A stretch of 22,463 bases of DNA, from positions 1 through 22,463 of the forward strand of contig JASHOI010000195.1 in the NCBI GenBank assembly GCA_030041195.1, read 5' to 3'. The notes beneath the pieces were generated by a model. That model worked only from the letters and a program-made list of their open reading frames with translations. It made no database searches and was not told the origin of the DNA. The stretch comes from Streptosporangiaceae bacterium. GTDB taxonomy: Bacteria; Actinomycetota; Actinomycetes; Streptosporangiales; Streptosporangiaceae. How positions within the stretch are numbered: the stretch's first letter is position 1; each line of letters starts with the position of its first letter. Of the stretch, positions 1 through 7,225 are shown piece by piece. Both the position numbers and the translations under genes were made by a program.

Positions 1-226
1 GCCAGCGCTGCTGCGCGGCCGCACCCTTGGTGATCGACGGCGGGTCGCCGCCGTCGAACCGGTGGCCCTGTTCCCGGCACCAGGCCGCGAGGTGGACCGC
101 GAGGGCAGGGTGCCGCCCGGTGACCGTCAGCTGGTCACCGGCTGGCAGTTGCTCGAGCGCGTGCCCGATCAGCAGGTGGCCGCCGGCGTCGAGGCCGAGC
201 CCATCAAGGTTGGTAGTCGCCGGCAC
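1..226 (-). CDS. TusA-like sulfur-carrier-fold protein, partial (3' end outside window)
   Basis: An open minus-strand frame runs from a GTG at 226 to the window edge, about 75 residues. It begins VPATTNLDGLGLDAGG and contains LEQLPAGDQLTV, a GRHPALAVHLAAWC stretch and CREQGH. That spacing (leucine-rich helix, G..L.V strand, HP in place of DP, then WC...GH) is the usual TusA/SirA/YeeD fold pattern. The normal N-terminal CPxP cysteine that carries persulfide in TusA is absent: the equivalent stretch reads LDAGGHLLIGH. The GTG lies inside the end of the upstream gene (23-nt overlap) and has AGGGA a few bases ahead of it, so translational coupling is likely. An ATG at 204 in another frame meets a stop after 11 codons and was rejected. 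The rest of the protein, possibly a second domain, lies outside the window. Sulfur-transfer function is doubtful given the missing cysteine. Confidence 0.55.
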   Translation of the reverse strand, partial: MPATTNLDGLGLDAGGHLLIGHALEQLPAGDQLTVTGRHPALAVHLAAWCREQGHRFDGGDPPSITKGAAAQQRW

Positions 227-1094
227 TGATCTTTCCCTGCGCGTCGTAGAAGCCCGCCTGGTCGACCGCGTGCTCGAGCTGCTGGTAGCCCTCCAACCGC
301 GGCGGCAGCCACCGCTTGAGGCCCTCCAGGTCGAGCAGCGGGCGCAGGTCCGGGTCGGCGTAGGACATGCCGAGCAGCAGGTCACCGAACCGGCCAGCCA
401 GGGCAGGGTCGGCGCCCGGCCCCGCGGTCATCGTGCAGTGGTCATACGGCGGGGTCTGGGCAACCACCCGGGTGCGATCGGCGGGCAGGATGCCCTCCCG
501 GGCGAACAGCAGCAGGCTCGCGTCCAGCAGGCACGCGGCGTCGACCTCGCCCGCGGCCAGGGCACGGGCCGCATCGCGCTCACCGCCGATGTGATCGCCG
601 TGCAAGCCCACGCCGACATCAAACCGGCGGACCCGCACGTCACCGTCCCGGCCGGTGCTCAGGCCCGCGCCGCGCAGCAGGGCCAGGGGCAGCAGCGTCG
701 CCTGCGGCGAGTCGACCGCGCCGGTGGCGACCACCCGGCCGCGCAGGTCAGCGGCCGTCTGGGCCGGCGAGTCAGCGCGGACTACGACGACTGAGGTCAG
801 GCCGCAGTCGGTGTCGCGCATGGTCACCGGGGTCAGCGGCACGCCAGCCGCCCGGGCCAGACGGCTGGCACGCACCCAGGCCAGGGGCGAGTTCCACGCG
901 AGCCCGATCCTCCCGGCCACCAGGTCTTCGACCTGCCGCTCGTAGTTGGAATACAGGACGTAGTCGAACGGGAGCTGCTGTTCGCGCAGCCAGCTCCGGA
1001 AACCGTCCCAGATCGTTAGCACCTTGGGGTCGTACGCCACCGCCCCGAGAACGAGCTCTCCGCTCACGGGCGCAAGCGCGTCGGTATAGGACAT
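204..1094 (-). CDS. PhnD-like substrate-binding-fold protein without signal peptide
   Basis: 296 residues. The layout resembles the phosphate/phosphite/phosphonate binding-protein family (PhnD, PF12974): an N-terminal strand (ELVLGAVAYDPKV), a YSNYERQVEDLVAGRIGLAWNS region in which a binding site is scanned, then a LRGRVVATGAVDSPQA segment, a helix with AAGEVDAACLLDAS, and a late ..TPPYDHCTM stretch. The family is normally exported and works with an ABC importer. Here there is no hydrophobic leader or lipobox: the protein begins MSYTDALAPVSG, and the ATG at 1094 has a strong GGAGGA site 3-4 bases upstream, so the start is well fixed. The product is therefore predicted to be cytoplasmic, acting as a ligand sensor or enzyme-like protein rather than a transporter component. 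It overlaps the following TusA-like gene. Fold assignment is fairly secure; ligand and role are unknown. Confidence 0.75.
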   Translation of the reverse strand: MSYTDALAPVSGELVLGAVAYDPKVLTIWDGFRSWLREQQLPFDYVLYSNYERQVEDLVAGRIGLAWNSPLAWVRASRLARAAGVPLTPVTMRDTDCGLTSVVVVRADSPAQTAADLRGRVVATGAVDSPQATLLPLALLRGAGLSTGRDGDVRVRRFDVGVGLHGDHIGGERDAARALAAGEVDAACLLDASLLLFAREGILPADRTRVVAQTPPYDHCTMTAGPGADPALAGRFGDLLLGMSYADPDLRPLLDLEGLKRWLPPRLEGYQQLEHAVDQAGFYDAQGKISAGDYQP

Positions 1095-1097
1095 TGC

Positions 1098-1139
1098 TCC
1101 TCCTGCAGAAAACGGGGATGAGGGATTGCCGCAGGAGGA
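1098..1139 (-). promoter_or_regulatory. Hairpin sequestering the ribosome binding site of the PhnD-like gene
   Basis: On the minus strand the Shine-Dalgarno arm GCAGGAGGA (1106-1098) is perfectly complementary over 9 bp to TCCTCCTGC (1139-1131), with a 24-nt loop. Forming the stem would hide the GGAGGA directly ahead of the ATG at 1094. This is the usual design of translation-controlling leaders (riboswitch expression platform, thermosensor or protein-bound leader). The pairing is seen in the sequence; regulation by it is inference. Confidence 0.5.
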
Positions 1140-1178
1140 AGCTCGTCAGCGCCGGCGCCGCCTCCCGCGGTCATGCTC

Positions 1179-1196
1179 CCCGCCCGACCGGGCGGG
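1179..1196. other. GC-rich perfect hairpin in the leader region
   Basis: CCCGCCC, loop GACC, GGGCGGG: seven perfect base pairs and a four-base loop. It has no T-tract on either side. In the minus orientation it sits about 85 nt upstream of the PhnD-like start codon, so it could be an attenuator stem or part of a structured leader together with the RBS hairpin. In this GC-rich genome a chance hairpin is also possible. Confidence 0.4.
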
Positions 1197-1435
1197 ACCA
1201 GTGCAGCGCAGTCAGCGGATCACCGGCATCACTGATCACCCCCTTCAGCAGGTTCGGATATGAGAGCCGTCTAGCCGGATGATAAGCGGCTGTTTTCGGC
1301 GCGCAGCCCCGGTGACCGTGCTAGCCGTACCGCACAGCCGGGTGTCCGCACGGTGGATCTCCTGCTCATGCGCTGTGAGCATTGAGATGTCGGTGACCGG
1401 ACCAGCCGGCACCGCAGCTCACCGGAGGCATCCCG

Positions 1436-2356
1436 ATGCACGCACCGAACGGTAACGTCCGTCCCAGGCGACCGGTCCTCGAGAGGCTGCTGATCAGGTC
1501 GTGGGAGTACCGCCATCTGCGTTTCTGGGCGGGCCTGCGCATCGGCAGCGGTATCGCCCTGACCGTCTGCGGCTTCCTCACGCTCACCTTCGGCGGCTCC
1601 AGCCCGAAGGCGGCCGGGTGGGCAGCGCTGTTCCTGGTTCCGGCGGCACTGAACTTCGCGTTCGGCTACTGGCAGATCGCCATCGCCCACCGGCCGTTGC
1701 CGCTGCGGGTGCGTGAGCTGGAGCGGTCCCGGGCCCGTGCGGTCGACGACTCGGCCGCGAGGCTGCGCCGGATCGAGCGGGACCTGCACGACGGCGCGCA
1801 GGCTCAGATGGTCGCCGTGGCCATGAAGCTGGGACTGGCCAGGGAGCACCTCGGCGGCATGGCCGACGGCGCCGGGCAAGCCGACCTGAACCGGGTCCTG
1901 GAGCTCGTCGTGGCCGCCCACCAGGGAGCCAAACAGGCCATCACCGAACTGCGTGACCTGGCTCGCGGCATCCACCCGCCGGTGCTCGACCACGGCCTGG
2001 ACACCGCGCTCACCACGCTCGCCGCGCGCACCGACCTGCCCGTCGAGCTCGCCCTGGACCTGCCCGAACGCCCGTCGGCGGCGATCGAGACCATCGCCTA
2101 CTTCTGCGCCGCGGAACTGCTGGCCAACGTCGCCAAGCACAGCGGCGCCCGGCACGCCTCGCTGGAGGCGGTCCACCTGCCCGGCCTGCTGCGGGTGCGG
2201 GTCGGCGACGATGGCACCGGAGGCGCTCGCATCGAGGCCCGCGGCGGTTTGGCCGGGCTCGCCGAGCGGGTCCAGACCGTCGATGGCAGGCTGCAGATCA
2301 GCAGCCCGCCCGGAGGCCCCACCGTGGTGGCCGTCGAGTTGCCCTCCCACGCCTGA
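1436..2356 (+). CDS. NarL-type membrane sensor histidine kinase
   Basis: 306 residues. Two predicted membrane helices at about 31-53 and 61-84 replace any large sensor domain. Next comes a HisKA_3 dimerisation and phosphoacceptor helix, RRIERDLHDG, with the phosphorylated histidine at H118. The HATPase_c domain shows the N-box (AELLANVAKHSG, N231), the G1 box (GDDGTGG, 258-263) and a G2 region (GGLAGLAERV, 270-279). It should autophosphorylate and pass phosphate to D52 of the regulator encoded 16 bp downstream. The ATG at 1436 is preceded by GGAGG (1424-1428) at 7-nt spacing. With such a short extracytoplasmic part, the signal is probably sensed in the membrane or by another protein. Family assignment is secure; the stimulus is unknown. 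Confidence 0.92.
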   Translation: MHAPNGNVRPRRPVLERLLIRSWEYRHLRFWAGLRIGSGIALTVCGFLTLTFGGSSPKAAGWAALFLVPAALNFAFGYWQIAIAHRPLPLRVRELERSRARAVDDSAARLRRIERDLHDGAQAQMVAVAMKLGLAREHLGGMADGAGQADLNRVLELVVAAHQGAKQAITELRDLARGIHPPVLDHGLDTALTTLAARTDLPVELALDLPERPSAAIETIAYFCAAELLANVAKHSGARHASLEAVHLPGLLRVRVGDDGTGGARIEARGGLAGLAERVQTVDGRLQISSPPGGPTVVAVELPSHA

Positions 2357-2372
2357 CCGAACCGGAGCCCCG

Positions 2373-3026
2373 ATGCGGATTGTGATCGCCGAAGACTCGG
2401 CGGTGGTGCGGGCGGGCCTGGCGGAGATCCTGTCCGACCGCGGCCACGAGGTGATCGCCGCCGTCGGCAACGCCGGGGACCTGCTGGCTGCGGTGGACGA
2501 GCACCAGCCGGACGGCACCGTGGTAGACGTGCGAATGCCGCCCAGCTACACCGACGAGGGCCTGCGCGCCGCCGTCGCCATCCGCCGTGACCACCCGAAG
2601 GTTGGGGTGCTGGTGTTCTCGCAGTACATCGAGACCCGCTACACGGCCGACCTGCTCGGCGCGTCGCCGGGCGGCGCGGCGGGTGTCGGGTATCTGCTCA
2701 AGGACCGGGTCGCCGACGTCGGGGAGTTCGTCGAGGCACTCAGCCGGGTCGCCGCCGGCGGCACGGCCCTCGATCCAGAGGTCGTGACGCAACTTCTGGC
2801 CGCCAGCCGCCGCAACGACGGGCTCGGCACGCTCACGGCCAGAGAGCGTGACGTGCTGGCTCTGATGGCTGAGGGCCGGTCCAACGGCGCCATCGCCGGA
2901 TCCCTCGTGATCTCCGAGCGGGCCGTCGAGAAGCACGTCGGGAACATCTTCAGCAAGCTCGGCCTCGCCCCGTCGGACGCCGACCACCGCCGGGTGCTCG
3001 CCGTGCTCCGCTACCTGGAGTCCTGA
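2373..3026 (+). CDS. LuxR/NarL-family response regulator
   Basis: 217 residues. The receiver domain has the acidic pocket (AEDS at 6-9), the phosphoacceptor D52 in VVDVRMPP, a switch serine in VFSQY (S83) and the conserved lysine K110 in LLKD. A LuxR-type helix-turn-helix follows at about 153-200 (LTARERDVLALMAEG, then ISERAVEKHVGNIFSKL). It is the cognate partner of the kinase just upstream; the 16-bp gap and a CCGGAG site ahead of the ATG at 2373 indicate one operon. A longer reading of the same frame reaches back into the kinase gene but encodes no receiver-like sequence there, so 2373 is the true start. A hairpin terminator follows the stop. The gene set controlled is unknown; the neighbouring catabolic cluster is a possible target but has its own regulator. 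Confidence 0.92.
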   Translation: MRIVIAEDSAVVRAGLAEILSDRGHEVIAAVGNAGDLLAAVDEHQPDGTVVDVRMPPSYTDEGLRAAVAIRRDHPKVGVLVFSQYIETRYTADLLGASPGGAAGVGYLLKDRVADVGEFVEALSRVAAGGTALDPEVVTQLLAASRRNDGLGTLTARERDVLALMAEGRSNGAIAGSLVISERAVEKHVGNIFSKLGLAPSDADHRRVLAVLRYLES

Positions 3027-3030
3027 GCAC

Positions 3031-3056
3031 GCCGGTCAGCGCGCCCGCTAGCCGGC
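3031..3056 (+). terminator. Terminator-like hairpin after the two-component operon
   Basis: It begins four bases after the response-regulator stop. GCCGG and AGCG on the left pair with CGCT and CCGGC on the right, with a 2x2 internal mismatch and a CGCC loop. There is no T-run, as is common for actinobacterial terminators. Position right after the stop and before the next promoter supports the call. Confidence 0.45.
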
Positions 3057-3074
3057 CTAGTGCGAGATGCTTCC

Positions 3075-3104
3075 TTGACGCCCGGATTCGGTACGAGTTA
3101 CGCT
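3075..3104 (+). promoter_or_regulatory. Promoter of the flavin monooxygenase cluster
   Basis: A TTGACG -35 box (3075-3080) and a TACGCT -10 box (3099-3104, the TAnnnT form usual in actinobacteria) are separated by 18 bp. Transcription would start near 3111, leaving a 5' leader of about 74 nt before the GTG at 3185. The palindrome at 3109-3123 covers this start point. The boxes are visible; promoter activity is inferred. Confidence 0.55.
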
Positions 3105-3108
3105 CCGC

Positions 3109-3123
3109 TCACCATATTGGTGA
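3109..3123. promoter_or_regulatory. Operator-like palindrome at the transcription start
   Basis: TCACCATATTGGTGA has perfect 6-bp arms (TCACCA/TGGTGA) around a TAT centre. It lies immediately downstream of the -10 box, the classic place for a repressor to block transcription. A second, weaker inverted repeat follows at 3129-3145 (ATCCG, 7 nt, CGGAT), and a direct repeat ATCGCGG occurs at 3152 and 3171. The cluster's own Lrp/AsnC protein (8978-10021) is the natural candidate binder, but no binding evidence exists in the sequence itself. Confidence 0.5.
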
Positions 3124-3184
3124 ACGAGATCCGCCTGTCACGGATGTCGGCATCGCGGATCGTGGTACGAATCGCGGGTACGCG

Positions 3185-4411
3185 GTGGCTGTTAAGCGGC
3201 ATGCTGAGGTGGCCGGGGCCGGGCTGGCCGGGCTGGCGATGGCGGCGGCGCTGGCGCAGCGCGGCTGGTCGGTACGGGTGCACGAGCGGGCCAGCGAACT
3301 GCGCGAGATCGGCGCCGGGATCTTTGTCTGGGAGAACGGGCTGCGCGCCCTGGAGGCCGTCGGCGCGTTCGCCGAGGCAACGCAGCGCTCGGAACGCGAC
3401 GACCGGTGGATGCTCTACGACGAGCGCCGCCAGCTGATCCAGACCGACTGGATGATCCCCGGAGTCCGGCTGCACACCATGCTCCGCACCGACCTGCACA
3501 AGGCGCTGGCCGGCGCCGCGGCACGGGCCGGGGCGGAGATCGTCACCAGCTCGCCGGTGACCGGGGCCGACCCGGACGGGACGCTGCGGCTCGGCGACGG
3601 CAGCCAGGTCACGGCGGACCTGGTCGTCGGCGCCGACGGGGTCTCGTCCCGGGTCCGGGACGCGCTGCCGATCGGGGTACGCAAGCGCGACCTGCGCGAC
3701 GGGTGCGGCCGGCACCTGATCCCGCGCAAGGCCACCGACCCGCGGAACGCCACCCTCGAGTTCTGGCAGGGCGGCCGGCGGGTTGGCATCGTGCCGTGCG
3801 CCCCGGAGTTCGTCTACGTCTACCTGTGCTGCCCCGCCAGCGACCGCCCGGGCACCGACCAGGCCAGCGACCGGGCGACCTGGACCGACAGCTTCCCGTA
3901 CCTCGACGACGTGCTCGCGCGGGTGCCGGACGGCGGGCGGTGGGCGTCGTTCACCGACGTGGTCTGCGACCGGTGGTCGGCCGGCCAGGTCGCGGTGATC
4001 GGCGACGCGGCGCACGCGATGTCGCCCAACCTCGGCCAGGGCGCCTGCGTGGCCCTGGCCAACGCGGTGGCGCTCGCCGACGCCCTGGACCGCCACCGCG
4101 ACGTACGCCGCGCGCTGCAGATCTGGGAACGCGCCGAACGCCCGATCGCCGACGCCACCCAGCGGTACTCGCGGCTGTACGGCGCCGTCGGCACGAAGTG
4201 GCCGACCAGCCTGCTCGGCGCGCGTTCCGCCCTCGTCTGGGGCCTGTCCCGCTGGAAGACCTTCCAGCGCCGGGTGAACGCGGCCGCTGTGCACGTGCCA
4301 TGGGACCTGACCGCGGGAGCGCCGCCGCGGCGGCACGCTCCGCTTCCCGAGCCCAGCGATAACGGCCGCCCGGCGGAGCAGGCTCCGCCGGCCAGCGTGC
4401 GGGCGGAGTGA
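3185..4411 (+). CDS. FAD-dependent aromatic-hydroxylase-type monooxygenase (first paralogue)
   Basis: 408 residues. This is a class A flavoprotein monooxygenase fold. The N-terminal Rossmann motif GAGLAGLA binds FAD, the DG motif GADGVSS has D151, and the GD motif GDAAHAMSPNLGQG spans 273-286. Such enzymes use NAD(P)H and oxygen to hydroxylate aromatic or heteroaromatic rings. The start is a GTG at 3185; no ATG or GTG lies in frame between it and the promoter, and the Rossmann strand follows within ten residues. No strong ribosome binding site precedes it. It is roughly half identical to the next gene by eye and carries a unique proline-rich tail of about 35 residues (APPRRHAPLPEP onwards). 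The gap to the next gene is 7 bp, so they are co-transcribed. Substrate unknown. Confidence 0.9.
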   Translation: MAVKRHAEVAGAGLAGLAMAAALAQRGWSVRVHERASELREIGAGIFVWENGLRALEAVGAFAEATQRSERDDRWMLYDERRQLIQTDWMIPGVRLHTMLRTDLHKALAGAAARAGAEIVTSSPVTGADPDGTLRLGDGSQVTADLVVGADGVSSRVRDALPIGVRKRDLRDGCGRHLIPRKATDPRNATLEFWQGGRRVGIVPCAPEFVYVYLCCPASDRPGTDQASDRATWTDSFPYLDDVLARVPDGGRWASFTDVVCDRWSAGQVAVIGDAAHAMSPNLGQGACVALANAVALADALDRHRDVRRALQIWERAERPIADATQRYSRLYGAVGTKWPTSLLGARSALVWGLSRWKTFQRRVNAAAVHVPWDLTAGAPPRRHAPLPEPSDNGRPAEQAPPASVRAE

Positions 4412-4418
4412 GTCGCAC

Positions 4419-5552
4419 ATGCGCAGCGCCGAGATCGTCGGAGCGGGCCTGTCCGGGCTGGCCACCGCGGCGGTGCTCGCGCGTCGCGGCTGGAGCGTGC
4501 GCGTGCACGAGCGAAGCGCTGACCTGCGCGAGATCGGCGCGGGCATCTACCTGTGGGAAAACGCGCTGCGCGCGCTCGAGGAGGTCGGCGCCTTCGAGCA
4601 GGTCGCCGCCGCCGGCGAGAACGTGCTCGACACCCAGTTGCTCGATCACCGGCACCGGCTGCTGCAGCGCCAGTGGCTGCGCGGCTCCCGGCTGTATACG
4701 GTGCTGCGCTCGGACCTGCACCAGGCACTGCGAACCGCCGCGGAGTCGTCCGGCGCCCGGATCGAGACCTCGTCGGAGGTGACCGGGGCGCGCCCGGACG
4801 GCGTCCTGACACTGCGGGACGGCTCGACGATCCGCGCGGACCTGGTGGTCGGCGCCGACGGAGTCGGCTCCGCGGTCCGCGGGTCGCTGGGCCTGACCCG
4901 CTCGGTGGTGGACCTCAGGGACGGGTGCGGCCGTCACCTGATCGAGCGCACGGCCGACGACCCGGTCGGCGCGACGTTCGAGGAATGGCACGGCGGCCGG
5001 CGGATGGGCGTGGTGCCGTGCTCGGCGAAGTGGACGTACATCTTCCTGTGCTGCCCGGAACGCGACGGCGCCGGCATCCGGCAGCATCCCTTCGACCCCG
5101 CGGCGTGGCTGGAGACCTACCCGCACTTCGCCAGCCAGCTGCACCGGATCCCGCGGGACGGCCCCGGCCGGTGGGCCCGGTTCTACGACGTGGACGCCAG
5201 GTCCTGGCATTCCGGCCGGGTGGCGATCATCGGCGACGCCGCGCACGCGATGTCGCCCAACCTGGGGCAGGCGGCGTGCGTGGCCATGGCCAACGCCGTG
5301 GCGCTCGGGCAGATGCTGGACCGGCGGCCGGTCACCGAGGCGCTGGCGCTGTGGGAGCGCAGCGAGCGGCCGATCACCAGCCGGGTTCAGCGGTACTCGC
5401 GCGTCTACGGCTGGGTTGGCACACACTGGCCGACCGCGGCGCTCGGCCTCAGGTCCTCGCTGGTGGCGGCCGTCGGCCGGTCCAAGCGCGTGCAGCGACG
5501 GATCAATTGCGGCGCCGAGCACTTCCCGGTGCCGGCGACGGCGGATCGATAA
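4419..5552 (+). CDS. FAD-dependent monooxygenase (second paralogue)
   Basis: 377 residues, of the same family and order of motifs as its upstream neighbour: GAGLSGLA near the N-terminus, GADGVGS in the middle and GDAAHAMSPNLGQA from 272. The GD motif ends GQA instead of the usual GQG, a small change near the flavin pyrophosphate. Long stretches match the first copy, for instance RGWSVRVHER, LREIGAG and LRDGCGRHLI, so the pair arose by tandem duplication followed by divergence. The two may form a heterodimer, act on successive intermediates, or accept different substrates; the sequence does not decide. The ATG at 4419 has GGAG at 4405-4408. The following permease begins 13 bp after the stop, confirming an operon. 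Confidence 0.9.
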   Translation: MRSAEIVGAGLSGLATAAVLARRGWSVRVHERSADLREIGAGIYLWENALRALEEVGAFEQVAAAGENVLDTQLLDHRHRLLQRQWLRGSRLYTVLRSDLHQALRTAAESSGARIETSSEVTGARPDGVLTLRDGSTIRADLVVGADGVGSAVRGSLGLTRSVVDLRDGCGRHLIERTADDPVGATFEEWHGGRRMGVVPCSAKWTYIFLCCPERDGAGIRQHPFDPAAWLETYPHFASQLHRIPRDGPGRWARFYDVDARSWHSGRVAIIGDAAHAMSPNLGQAACVAMANAVALGQMLDRRPVTEALALWERSERPITSRVQRYSRVYGWVGTHWPTAALGLRSSLVAAVGRSKRVQRRINCGAEHFPVPATADR

Positions 5553-5565
5553 CGGAGGGAAGCAG

Positions 5566-7191
5566 ATGGACAGCGTGAGCAACAGCCGGCTCGGCTCGGC
5601 GGGCAGCGCCCCGACGCTGTTCGCGCGGCAATCAACGGGCCTGGTCCGGGGCTGGTCGATCCGGGATTCGTTCATCTTCGCCTGCCTGGCGACCACGATC
5701 TCGCTGGCCTTTTACGAATTCACGTTCGGCGTGTTCGTGCCGCGGGGCCAGCTGATCACGTCGGTGATCATCACCGGCGTCTGGGTGAGCTTCCTGGTCA
5801 TCACCTACGCCGGGCTGATCTCGGTGATCCCCAGGGCGGGCGGCGACTACGTCTGGCAGAGCCGGCTGCTCGGCGGCCCGATCGGCTTCGTGATGTCGGG
5901 GACCGCGTACTGGTTCATCATCTGGCTCTGGGCGCCGATCTACGGCGCGATACTCAACGTCGAGGTGCTGCAGCCGCTGTTCGCGACCGCCGGCTGGCTC
6001 GGCGCCGCCACGTGGCTGTCCACCCACAACGGCATCTTCGTCGTCTCGCTGATCACGATCGCGCTGGCCGCGGTGCTGGTCTACATAGGGATGGCCGGGT
6101 ACGCGCGGATGCAGAAGTGGTGCTTCTACGGCGCGATCGTGGGGTTCGCGGTGATGGCCATCGTCCTGCTGGCGTCGAGCCGGGCCAGCTTCATCAGCGC
6201 GGTGGACCGCGAGGGGCACAGCCTGTTCGGCGTGAGCAACACCTACGCGGCGATCACCGCGGCCGGGGCCAAGCTCGGCGGCCCGTGGAGCCTGGGGCTC
6301 GGCCCGCTCGGACCGAGCATGCTGCTCGTGCCGATGATGATCTTCTACCTGATGTGGCCGAACTGGGGCTCGCCGCTCTACGGCGAGGTGCGCGGTGCCC
6401 AGGATTTCAAGCGGGTGTTCATCGGGATGTTCCTGGGCCTGTGGGCCACCGTCCTGATATCGGTGATCTTCCTGCTGCTCGCCGACAAGACCTTCGGGTG
6501 GAACTTCTTCAACAGCGCGAACGCCGCCTACTGGGCGGGCAAGTCCCCGATCCCGGTGTTCCCATACCCGGTGCTGATGGCGGGCTGGCTGGTGCACAAC
6601 GAGGCCTTCCAGATCGTCCTCATCCTGCTGATGAGCCTGTGGTTCTTCGGGTTCGTCGGCAACCTGTTCCTCGGCTCGACCCGGGTGATGTTCGCGGCCG
6701 CGTTCGACCGCGTCCTGCCCGACGCCGTGGCCGACGTGTCGGCCAAGCGGCACGTGCCGATGGTTGCCCTGGTGCTCATGCTCACCCCGTCGGTGGCGCT
6801 GAGCGCGCTGTACGCGTACTGGGGGCACTTCTCCACCTACACGCTGGACGCGGTGCTCGTGGTCGCGGTCAGCTACCTGGTCACAACGATCGCCGCGCTC
6901 GTGCTGCCGTGGCGCAGGCCCGAGCTGTGGCGTGCGTCGGCCGCGTCGCGGTACAAGGTCTTCGGCGTACCGCTGGTCCCCGCGGCCGCGGTGATCACCA
7001 TCGGGCTGTTCGCCTTCAACCTGTATGAGTGGCTGTCGAACAGCGTCTACGGCGTCAACAGCAACGCCTCGCTGATCTACATGGGGCTGATGTACGTGCT
7101 GGCGATCGCCATTTACGTGGCGGCCAGGCTGGTGCGCAGGCGGCAGGGCATCGATCTCGGCCTGATCAACAAGGAGATCCCGAGCTCCTGA
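5566..7191 (+). CDS. APC-superfamily amino acid/amine permease
   Basis: 541 residues, with about twelve hydrophobic segments over the whole length. The consensus APC signature IPRAGGDYVWQSR lies at 88-100, after the first two helices (transport core), and a FLGSTRVMFAAAFDRVLP segment in the later cytoplasmic loop is also typical of the family. It should import an amino acid, amine or related organic cation or zwitterion by ion or proton coupling in the cytoplasmic membrane. The start at 5566 is chosen because GGAGG (5554-5558) lies 7 nt upstream; a longer frame would extend into the preceding gene. Its place between two monooxygenases and an amidohydrolase suggests that it brings in the substrate of the pathway. 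The exact substrate cannot be read from the sequence. Confidence 0.88.
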   Translation: MDSVSNSRLGSAGSAPTLFARQSTGLVRGWSIRDSFIFACLATTISLAFYEFTFGVFVPRGQLITSVIITGVWVSFLVITYAGLISVIPRAGGDYVWQSRLLGGPIGFVMSGTAYWFIIWLWAPIYGAILNVEVLQPLFATAGWLGAATWLSTHNGIFVVSLITIALAAVLVYIGMAGYARMQKWCFYGAIVGFAVMAIVLLASSRASFISAVDREGHSLFGVSNTYAAITAAGAKLGGPWSLGLGPLGPSMLLVPMMIFYLMWPNWGSPLYGEVRGAQDFKRVFIGMFLGLWATVLISVIFLLLADKTFGWNFFNSANAAYWAGKSPIPVFPYPVLMAGWLVHNEAFQIVLILLMSLWFFGFVGNLFLGSTRVMFAAAFDRVLPDAVADVSAKRHVPMVALVLMLTPSVALSALYAYWGHFSTYTLDAVLVVAVSYLVTTIAALVLPWRRPELWRASAASRYKVFGVPLVPAAAVITIGLFAFNLYEWLSNSVYGVNSNASLIYMGLMYVLAIAIYVAARLVRRRQGIDLGLINKEIPSS

Positions 7192-7225
7192 CGCCCTGTC
7201 CGCACCAGACACACCGGAGGTCGAT

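Larger units (their letters stand above)
1095..1435. other. Divergent intergenic region (341 bp)
   Basis: This gap lies between the minus-strand PhnD-like gene and the plus-strand kinase gene and should hold both promoters. I see no convincing coding frame in it. It contains the sequestering hairpin at 1098-1139 and a second strong hairpin at 1179-1196 (stem CCCGCCC/GGGCGGG, loop GACC), both in what would be the leader of the minus-strand gene. A TATCAT at about 1278-1283 on the minus strand is the best -10-like word, but I found no good -35 at the right distance. For the kinase gene I could not pick a promoter. Confidence 0.5.

Noticed and set aside
202..204. ATG overlapping the stop of the PhnD-like gene (TGATG) as start of the next gene
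   Set aside because: That frame stops after 11 codons; the neighbouring frame from GTG 226 stays open to the edge and has TusA-like sequence.
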